In this document: piece by piece, positions 1 through 5,428 of the stretch
Layout of the letters: every line of letters starts with the position of its first letter
Numbering within the stretch: the stretch's first letter is position 1
Assembly: GCA_947460225.1 (NCBI GenBank)
Contig: CANHHI010000111.1
Span: 1 to 5,428 of the forward strand
Length of the DNA stretch: 5,428 bases
Source: Flavobacteriales bacterium
Lineage (GTDB): Bacteria > Bacteroidota > Bacteroidia > Flavobacteriales_D > CANHHI01
Direction of reading: 5' to 3'
Program-made: the position numbers and the translations under genes
The notes under the pieces: model-generated
Told to the model about the DNA's origin: nothing
Databases searched by the model: none
The model's input: the letters and a program-made list of their open reading frames with translations, nothing else

Positions 1-101
1 ACAATGCCAGCGGTGTAGTGGTCTAAAAATTCATATTCAAAGCCCGCTTTTTTATTGCGAATATTGAGTTCGGGTTGTTTTTTCGTATTTGGCTGTGTCA
101 T
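1..101 (-). CDS. smpB: SmpB, SsrA (tmRNA)-binding protein, N-terminal 33 residues only
   Basis: This is the 5' end of a gene that continues past the left edge of the window. From the ATG at 101-99 the frame is open for 33 codons and two bases. After a short Lys/Gln-rich leader (MTQPNTKKQP) it reads ELNIRNKKAGFEYEFLDHYT and then AGI. This matches the start of SmpB, where the first strand of the beta-barrel reads roughly N-(K/R)KA-x-(F/H)-(E/D)YE(F/I), followed by an xYxAGI(V/A)L segment. SmpB is a small cytoplasmic protein that binds tmRNA (SsrA) and delivers it to stalled ribosomes for trans-translation. The stop of the KilA-N remnant tail lies 19 bp upstream. No clear promoter or Shine-Dalgarno sequence precedes the ATG; the leader reads ATAAGCC. 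The family call is strong despite the short fragment; the rest of the gene cannot be assessed. Confidence 0.9.
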   Translation of the reverse strand, partial: MTQPNTKKQPELNIRNKKAGFEYEFLDHYTAGI

Positions 102-120
102 GGCTTATAGTTTGATGTGT

Positions 121-554
121 TTATTGTTGTATAGCTTTGTACGGCTTGTGTTGCAATAAAGATTTCATTTGGGTAATGGCTAATTTATTGAGGTGCAAAA
201 GTCTATCGCTTTGTGCAATACCTTGATGGCATAAGTACCACCATATCTACCAGTAGTGGCTTTAATACCAATAGCATTGGTTTTGTTTACCCATTCTTTT
301 ACACTGATTTTGTAACTATTTAAACCAGCTTGACTTTTAATTATGGCAAATTCGCCATAATTAAAATCTGGATTATAAACAGACTCCCAAACACCTAAAA
401 ATTCAACTGTATTTCTGTTTCTGAGCCAATCAGAGATAAAAAACTCTCCATCTTTGGCTTTGAGCATATCCGTAAGTGATATAAAATCATTTTTGCCATC
501 ATTTACTATTGTTATTTCCGTTCCCTTAACTGCTATTTTTTTATTTTTGCTCAT
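121..554 (-). pseudogene. KilA-N domain (RhuM-like) gene, internally deleted and frameshifted
   Basis: The first open frame runs from ATG 554-552 to a TAG at 182-180 (124 codons). A GTG at 563-561 is a possible but less likely start. The frame begins as a typical KilA-N domain: FISLTD at residues 24-29, WLRNRNT at 43-49, NAIGI near 94-98 and GRYGGTYA at 102-109. Family members normally continue as HKDIAFEF followed by a long central region. Here the frame instead gives about 15 unrelated residues and stops. In the neighbouring frame, positions 228-121 read HQGIAQSDRLLHLNKLAITQ and then MKSLL, ending at TAA 123-121. This resembles the extreme C-terminal tail of Bacteroidota KilA-N proteins (xQGxxQSERLxxLNxxAIxQMxxL). 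The central part, roughly half the protein, is therefore missing and the two ends are joined out of frame. KilA-N is a presumed DNA-binding domain of phage and large DNA virus origin; the cellular role of these genes is unknown. The remnant lies between the permease pair and smpB. A short but functional protein cannot be excluded. Confidence 0.75.
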
Positions 555-608
555 GCACTTCACATTTTACTTGTGTTTTTTCCAATGTTCGTTAAAATGT
601 TCAATGGC

Positions 609-1472
609 TTATGTATTTTTAAAATCTACAAAAAATTTACGCCATTGCATGCCACAAAACAAAAGCATTAAAGTTGTGCCAGACACGGCACTCACCGCTG
701 CACTCACCGAAACATTAAAATAAAATGCCAGTGCTGTGCCCAAAAGCGAGTCCAAAACCGCCCAAACAATCACCCATAAAAGCATGGTTTTGAGCCTTTT
801 ACTCAATAAAAAAGCCTTGGCGGGCAATAAAATAAAAAAGCCTATGCTCAAAACCGCACCCACTTGTTCAAAAGCCACCACGCTGGTCAGTGCCACCATG
901 CCCATGAGCAGAAAGTGCCAAACATTTACTTTGATACCCTTGGCGTGGGCATATTCATCGTGGAAACAAATCAGGGCAAGGGTGTGGTAAAAACAAAGCA
1001 CGAAAGCCACCACCAAAAGCGCATTCAACAAAACAGGCAAAATCTGCACGGGAATATTCATGCCCAAGCTATGAAAGTAGGGGGGGAGTCCCAAGTATAA
1101 AATATCGCCAAAAAGCACGCAGTCGGTGTCCAAATCTGAACCTTGCCCAAATAGCGAAACCCCCAAAATACCCAAAGCAAACAAAAAAGTATAAACCAAA
1201 CCAATGCTTGCGTCTATGTGGAGTTGCATTTTTTTATGCAGAAATTGCACCAAAAAACTACTCAGCAACGCCATGCACAAAGCCCCCACAAAAAGCAAGG
1301 GGCTTTGCCTATCTTGGGCAATCAAAAATCCCAACACAAGCCCAGGGAGCACGGCATGCGAGAGCGCATCGGCAAACCAACTCATGCGCCTGAGGAGCAA
1401 AAACACACCCAAGGTGCCTGCACTGCTAGCCACCAAAAAAGCACCTAGCGCAATCCAAAAAAAAGTCATCAT
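609..1472 (-). CDS. ABC-3 family metal permease, TroD/MntD/SitD-like
   Basis: This encodes a 287-residue polytopic inner-membrane protein of normal length for the ZnuB/TroC/MntB permease family. It forms, with a partner permease, the channel of a Mn/Fe/Zn importer that also needs a cytoplasmic ATPase and an external metal-binding protein. The sequence is a series of hydrophobic helices. Family signatures are DALSHAVLPGLVLGFLI at residues 35-51, SDLDTDCVLFGDIL at 112-125 (a stretch typical of the Mn/Fe-type permeases), the cytoplasmic coupling segment HDEYAHAKGI at 171-180, and EQVGAVLSIGFFILLPA at 202-218. The ATG at 1472-1470 sits inside an ATGA overlap with the stop of the upstream permease-regulator gene; a second ATG follows at once (1469-1467). 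Either start implies translational coupling and assembly with that partner. No ATPase or binding-protein gene lies beside the pair. Metal specificity cannot be decided from sequence; manganese or iron is favoured by the TroD/MntD resemblance. Confidence 0.9.
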   Translation of the reverse strand: MMTFFWIALGAFLVASSAGTLGVFLLLRRMSWFADALSHAVLPGLVLGFLIAQDRQSPLLFVGALCMALLSSFLVQFLHKKMQLHIDASIGLVYTFLFALGILGVSLFGQGSDLDTDCVLFGDILYLGLPPYFHSLGMNIPVQILPVLLNALLVVAFVLCFYHTLALICFHDEYAHAKGIKVNVWHFLLMGMVALTSVVAFEQVGAVLSIGFFILLPAKAFLLSKRLKTMLLWVIVWAVLDSLLGTALAFYFNVSVSAAVSAVSGTTLMLLFCGMQWRKFFVDFKNT

Positions 1473-2749
1473 AGCTTAGGTATGGGTTCGTTGTGTGGGT
1501 CTGTATCTGGATTTTTTAGTTCTTTGTCAATTTCAGAGAGCAATTTGGGTGTGAGCAAGTGCTCTACTTGTTCTGCCATGCCATGCACGTGGTCGTTTCT
1601 AAATTGCAATTTTTCATACAAATACTGCTCCCAAAGCCTATGGGCTTTCACAATGCGTTTGCTTTCATCTAAACCCAAGTCCGTGAGCCAAATATTGTCA
1701 TTGGTGCGTAGAATAAAATGCTGGTGTTCCAATATTTTTAAGGTTTTATAAAGGGTTTTTGCGGGATAAAATCTTTTTTCAATAATTTTATCTATGCTTT
1801 GAGGTAGGAGAAAATTGTCCTTTTCTTCACCGAGTTGGTACAATACTTTCAAGGTGTTTTCTTGCATGGTTTTTCTGCGGTGGGCTTTATTTTTAAGCAC
1901 CTGTGCCAAATAACCCCTTTGGGGCATAAATATAAAAAACAGCAAACCCAATATGCTCATCACCAGCACAATGCTTGCGCCCGTGGGCACGTCTGGAAAT
2001 ATGGCGGAAAAAGCCGTGCCACAAAGTGCAGAAGCACTGGACAAAAAAATGGAAAACCACTGAATTTGCCACAATTTTTGCCACAATTTTTGTGCCACCA
2101 CAGCTGGGGTAATCATAAAAGCAGCCATCAAAACCACGCCAACCGCTTGCAAACCAAGCACCACACAGAGCACACTCATAGCAGATAGTAGCATTTGCAA
2201 GGCTTTTACTTTTAATCCTCGGGTTTTGGCATAATCCTTATCCAAAATCAAAATTTGAAAAGGCATGTACAGCACAAGTTGCAAAAGGCTCAGCAAAATA
2301 CTCAAACCCAAAAGAGTGTATAAGTCAAAACTTTGTAAACTAGCGGCTTTGCCCCACAAAAACCGTTCCAATCCACTTTTGTCAAGGTGTTGCAAATTTT
2401 GGCTATAACTAAGCAAAAGCACGCCCACGCCAAAAAGCCAAGCCAGCACACTGCCCAAGGCGGTATCTATTTTTAATTTTGTTTTTCGTATGAGCAAATC
2501 GGATAAATACACCGCAAAACTGCCCGTAATAAATCCGCCCAAGAGTAAGTAAGCGGGATTCTTTGCCTCGCCAATCAAAAAAGCCAAAACCACACCAGGT
2601 AGCACGGCGTGTGCAATCACTTCACTAATGAGGGCTCGCTTTTGCAAAACTGCCCACACGCCAACGCTAGCTGTGCTTGCACTTAAAAAAACAAGGCAAA
2701 GCGACACCACAAACCAAGTAAAGTTGTCTGTCAAAAAAGACCAAAGCAT
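1469..2749 (-). CDS. ABC-3 metal permease fused to a C-terminal DtxR/MntR-like regulator domain
   Basis: A 426-residue fusion. Residues 1 to about 277 are an ABC-3 permease: SEVIAHAVLPGVVLAFLIG at 42-60, coupling segment LDKDYAKTRGLKVK at 169-182, GVVLMAAFMITPAVVAQ at 204-220, FPDVPTGASIVLVM at 251-264 and a final helix ending near 275. A basic linker (KNKAHRRK, 286-293) leads to a winged helix-turn-helix at about 295-358 with LTDLG at the wing end. A DtxR-type dimerisation domain follows at about 363-426: HRLWEQYL from 370, VHGMAEQVEHLLT at 388-400 and NPDTDPHNEPIPKL at the end. H370, E374, H389, E393, E396 and H397 align with H79, E83, H98, C102, E105 and H106 of DtxR (H77, E99, E102 and H103 in MntR). 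N298 replaces DtxR Met10/MntR Asp8, and K301 replaces MntR Glu11. No SH3-like domain follows. The arrangement recalls chlamydial YtgCR, whose regulator half is released by cleavage. The gene starts 18 bp after the PKD gene and overlaps the next permease by 4 bp. Permease identity is very secure and regulator homology secure; DNA binding and cleavage here are inference. Confidence 0.93.
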   Translation of the reverse strand: MLWSFLTDNFTWFVVSLCLVFLSASTASVGVWAVLQKRALISEVIAHAVLPGVVLAFLIGEAKNPAYLLLGGFITGSFAVYLSDLLIRKTKLKIDTALGSVLAWLFGVGVLLLSYSQNLQHLDKSGLERFLWGKAASLQSFDLYTLLGLSILLSLLQLVLYMPFQILILDKDYAKTRGLKVKALQMLLSAMSVLCVVLGLQAVGVVLMAAFMITPAVVAQKLWQKLWQIQWFSIFLSSASALCGTAFSAIFPDVPTGASIVLVMSILGLLFFIFMPQRGYLAQVLKNKAHRRKTMQENTLKVLYQLGEEKDNFLLPQSIDKIIEKRFYPAKTLYKTLKILEHQHFILRTNDNIWLTDLGLDESKRIVKAHRLWEQYLYEKLQFRNDHVHGMAEQVEHLLTPKLLSEIDKELKNPDTDPHNEPIPKL

Positions 2750-2753
2750 TTGG

Positions 2754-2761
2754 CAAATGTA
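2754..2761 (-). promoter_or_regulatory. Possible Bacteroidota -7 element (TACATTTG) before the permease operon
   Basis: The 18-bp gap between the PKD gene and the permease-regulator gene contains TACATTTG on the minus strand, an exact match to the Bacteroidota -7 consensus TAnnTTTG. No TTTG -33 element is found at the usual spacing upstream. The element ends only 4 bp before the ATG, so a transcript from it would be leaderless or would start within the codon. A chance match in AT-rich DNA is quite possible. No DtxR-type palindromic operator was seen in this gap. Confidence 0.2.
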
Positions 2762-2767
2762 AAAAAA

Positions 2768-5428
2768 TTAACGCAACAAGAGCACGTCTCCCGCTTGATT
2801 TATTTTTGCATTATTCACCAATACGGCTTCCACTTGCCAAATATACACGTCTTGAGAAAGCAATTTACCTCTGTATGTGCCGTCCCAGCCTTCATCTACG
2901 TTATTGCTCACAAAAATCAATTCACCTTTTTTGTCGTAAATGCTCATTTTGTAGCTGCGAATTTCGTCTGGAATAAGCGTATTGATAGGCAAGAAAACCG
3001 TATTTTCCTTAGATTGCCCTTCGCCAATGCTTATAGTGCCCTCTGGTTGAGTGGGTCTAAATACGTTTGGATAAGCAAATACTTTGTCCACAGAAGCAGA
3101 AGCAACGCCTACACGTATCTCATCTTCCATGGCGTAAATGCAATTGTATTTATTTTTGGCAATCAGGCGCACAGTATAAATGCCTGGTTTGGCATACCGA
3201 TGGAAAGCATTTCTATTTTTGGCGTCTGTTTTGGCAGTTTTGCCATCGCCAAAATCCCATTCAAATTCGCCACCCAACTCTTCTGTGGCATTGCGAGACA
3301 AGTTAATAAATTCAGTAGGCATTGCCACTTTTGGATTCGTATCTCGCAGTATAAAACTCGCCACGGTGTTTGGGTATATTTCTAAATCATCGCTGACACT
3401 GTGTTCTTCATTTACCCTGTTGTATGCAGTGAGCTTTATTCGGTATTTACCGCCTACTTGTAAGGCAGTTATAAAGTCTTTTTCATCAGAGGTTAAACGC
3501 ACAGGCTTGGTAATAGGACTACCGTCCAAGTTTTCCAAAAGGGTTAATTCCCAAAAAGATCTAGAATAAAATTCAGAATCATTGTTAAACACAAGTGTAC
3601 TTGGCGCACAGGTCTCAAAATTGCTTGGGTAGCGAATTTTCGCAATTGGGAAATTAGAAGGGTTAATCACAGTTACTTCTTGGGTAAAACTATCTGTGCA
3701 ACCTTTCGTGCTAATCATTTTTACTTCAATGTTGTAGAGATGCTCAGTTTCATGTCCGCCCAAAGGTGCAGCGATAGGTGCATATACATGCTCGTACTTT
3801 AACAATGTAGGTGAGTTGTAGGAATCCGTATTCCCATCTCCCCAATTGATTTCTAGTGTATTTACGCCACCAACATTGGCAAGCGTAATTTTCGCTTTTT
3901 CGCTTTGGGCAGGGTTATTTGCCAAATAAACCGTTCTGTAATCCAAACTGAAAAAAGTAACGGGCTGTGGGGAAACCACTAATGTTTTAGTTATTTCAGA
4001 TGTTCTCTCAGCAGGTGTTTCGTCTGCGTTGAGGCGTATGGCGGTGGCTTTAATGTTGATGGTTCTATCTGCTGCCAAAGAAGCAAAGCTATATGTAGTG
4101 CGAATGTTTGTTGTGGGGTTATATTGATAACTCGCTTCAGCTTCACCTGGTCTGCCAAAATCCCAAGCATATCTTTCAGTATGTTTAAACAAATCGTTTG
4201 TAAATTCTACTTCGCCACCGTTGCACACTTCTGTTTTTTCTATGCTATTGACCAAGATTTTAAAATCAGCCGTAGGCTCATAATCTTTCACCCAAATATT
4301 ATTGTTGCTAAAACTAGCCACGCAATTATTCACAGAAGTAACCGTCTGCGTGATGGTATATCTATATCTAGGCAAGCTGGCATCAAAACTGCGTACAGTA
4401 TAAGGGTGCGTTATTCTGCTGGCATTGCTGGTAGATGTATTTCCATCGCCAAAGTTCCAATTAACATTAGGTTCTGTGCTTGCAGTGTTCTGCAAAATAA
4501 CCATAGAAGCACTTGGATTGCCGTCCGTTAAACGCAAGACTGTATTTGTAACGGTAAATCCTGTAACAGGTTGGGCGAAGACAGTAATTGTCATTGTTCT
4601 GTCTTTACTATCTAATCCATTGCGTGCTGTTAGTTTTACGGTATAGTTTTTGTCAGTTGTTGTGTTGTTGGTAAAAACATGTTGAGGAGCTTGTAGTGTG
4701 CTACTACTGCCATCGCCAAAATCCCAGCTGTATTGTGTAGCGTTGCTTGAGTTATCGGTAAACTGCACTACAAAGCCATTCACGCTTGGGGTATTGTCGT
4801 GGCAACCTGACAACACTTGTGTATTTGTATTGTTGGTCGCTGTGATATTGGCAATAAAATTTGCTGTAACCAAGTTCTCCAAAACCAGTATATTTTCTGT
4901 AAAATCATGGCTACAACCAAAATTATTGGTTATTTCTAGTTTTATAGGTTCTACTTTCATACCGCTTGCTCCTGCGCTATTAAAGGTATAATATGTTATA
5001 GGGTTTGTGATTGAAGCATTAGTACCCCCCACTGACCAATTATAACTGGCAATTGTAGCACCAACACCAGCAATAGAAGTTGTTCCATTAGCCGTCCAAG
5101 GGATACCTACATAAATAATTGGACAAGTCTGGCAAATAGCATTAGAAGCATCAGCTGGGGATGGAGTAGGGTGTATGGTAAAACTTGCCGTAGGTTTGGG
5201 GTGTACGGTAAGTTGGGCGGTTTGTGTGTTGGTGCAGGTTGTACCTTGCAAAGTGCTAATGGCTTGTATATCATACTGCCCAGCACCAAAGTTATGTGTA
5301 GCAGGTGTGAAACCAGTAGAAGTACCACCAGTAGGTGTATATGCCCATGTTGTTGTTCCTGTTACGCCTGTTACAAAACTTGCGGCTGGATACAAATAAT
5401 CGCCAATGGTTCCAGTACAACCTATTTG
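2768..5428 (-). CDS. Large secreted PKD-repeat protein with C-terminal type B T9SS sorting domain (5' end outside window)
   Basis: The frame is open from the window edge to TAA at 2770-2768, giving 886 residues with no start visible; a TTG at 5395 is only an internal codon. Numbering from the first visible residue, about eight Ig/PKD-like modules can be traced: 1-79, 80-187, 188-287, 288-385, 386-489, 490-591, 592-688 and 689-777. The PKD core motif is clear as WDFGDG at 235-240 and 724-729, NWNFGDG at 323-329 and NWGDG at 528-532; it is altered to WDFGRPG at 422-428 and lacking in modules 1, 2 and 7. Boundaries often carry a Pro-x-Pro or Gln-Pro step followed by TASF/TADF-like strands. Residues 778-886 are a CHU_C domain: YPNVFRP, then NTVFLPI, YKMSIYDKKGELIFVSNN, GWDGTYRGK, DVYIWQVEAV and the terminal GDVLLLR. 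Such domains direct export by the type IX secretion system, often of very large adhesins such as SprB. A surface or extracellular adhesin role is likely, but the ligand is unknown. The gene ends 18 bp before the metal permease operon. Confidence 0.9.
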   Translation of the reverse strand, partial: QIGCTGTIGDYLYPAASFVTGVTGTTTWAYTPTGGTSTGFTPATHNFGAGQYDIQAISTLQGTTCTNTQTAQLTVHPKPTASFTIHPTPSPADASNAICQTCPIIYVGIPWTANGTTSIAGVGATIASYNWSVGGTNASITNPITYYTFNSAGASGMKVEPIKLEITNNFGCSHDFTENILVLENLVTANFIANITATNNTNTQVLSGCHDNTPSVNGFVVQFTDNSSNATQYSWDFGDGSSSTLQAPQHVFTNNTTTDKNYTVKLTARNGLDSKDRTMTITVFAQPVTGFTVTNTVLRLTDGNPSASMVILQNTASTEPNVNWNFGDGNTSTSNASRITHPYTVRSFDASLPRYRYTITQTVTSVNNCVASFSNNNIWVKDYEPTADFKILVNSIEKTEVCNGGEVEFTNDLFKHTERYAWDFGRPGEAEASYQYNPTTNIRTTYSFASLAADRTINIKATAIRLNADETPAERTSEITKTLVVSPQPVTFFSLDYRTVYLANNPAQSEKAKITLANVGGVNTLEINWGDGNTDSYNSPTLLKYEHVYAPIAAPLGGHETEHLYNIEVKMISTKGCTDSFTQEVTVINPSNFPIAKIRYPSNFETCAPSTLVFNNDSEFYSRSFWELTLLENLDGSPITKPVRLTSDEKDFITALQVGGKYRIKLTAYNRVNEEHSVSDDLEIYPNTVASFILRDTNPKVAMPTEFINLSRNATEELGGEFEWDFGDGKTAKTDAKNRNAFHRYAKPGIYTVRLIAKNKYNCIYAMEDEIRVGVASASVDKVFAYPNVFRPTQPEGTISIGEGQSKENTVFLPINTLIPDEIRSYKMSIYDKKGELIFVSNNVDEGWDGTYRGKLLSQDVYIWQVEAVLVNNAKINQAGDVLLLR

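Noticed and set aside
561..563. GTG as start of the KilA-N gene
   Set aside because: The ATG three codons later gives MSKNKK, a normal beginning for the family, and neither site has a strong ribosome binding sequence that would favour GTG.
584..602. Direct repeat AATGTTC (584-590 and 596-602), within a weak imperfect inverted repeat CCATTG...CATTGG on the minus strand, downstream of the second permease
   Set aside because: The repeat is only 7 bp, the possible stem is short with a mismatch and a long loop, and no T-tract follows in the transcribed direction. It is not convincing as a terminator or operator.
1204..1479. Several overlapping plus-strand open frames of 60-90 codons opposite the second permease
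   Set aside because: They are shadows of the permease coding sequence; no domain, no initiation signal and mutual overlap in different frames.
2761..2770. T-run just after the PKD gene stop codon, considered as an intrinsic terminator
   Set aside because: No stable GC-rich hairpin precedes the seven T residues on the minus strand, and the next gene starts 11 bp after the run.
2750..3385. Long plus-strand open frame (211 codons) antisense to the end of the PKD gene
   Set aside because: It lies entirely opposite a well-supported coding region, has no recognisable domain, and its composition is what the reverse complement of the CHU_C/PKD coding sequence would give.
5393..5395. TTG codon as a possible start of the PKD protein
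   Set aside because: The frame stays open to the window edge (preceding residues QIGCTGTIGDY fit the module), and no signal peptide follows the TTG, so it is internal.

Overview
The window looks like chromosomal DNA from a member of the Bacteroidota. The basis is a surface protein ending in a type B type IX secretion (CHU_C / gliding-motility) sorting domain, a SmpB start of Bacteroidota type, a KilA-N/RhuM-type gene of a kind common in that phylum, AT-leaning composition, and gene starts without clear Shine-Dalgarno sequences. No genus can be assigned. All supportable genes lie on the minus strand; plus-strand reading frames are shadows.

In transcription order (right to left) the layout is as follows. 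(1) Positions 5428-2768 hold the C-terminal 886 residues of a very large secreted protein made of PKD-like modules and ending in a CHU_C domain; its start is outside the window. (2) After 18 bp, positions 2749-1469 encode an ABC-3 family metal permease fused to a C-terminal DtxR/MntR-like domain. (3) Overlapping it by 4 bp, positions 1472-609 encode a second ABC-3 permease of the TroD/MntD type. (4) Positions 554-121 hold a broken KilA-N gene: an intact N-terminal KilA-N domain is joined, one base out of frame, to what looks like the far C-terminal tail of the same family. (5) Positions 101-1 hold the first 33 codons of smpB, the tmRNA partner in ribosome rescue.

The two permeases should form the membrane channel of a manganese/iron/zinc importer. 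The ATPase and the metal-binding lipoprotein are not in the window, although a complete transporter needs both. The most interesting point is the permease-repressor fusion, an architecture best known from chlamydial YtgCR, where the regulator is released by cleavage. Here the regulator part keeps the dimerisation-domain metal ligands but has lost the N-terminal ones. No RNA genes, CRISPR arrays, insertion sequences or convincing terminators were seen, and no stretch over 300 bp lacks a gene.
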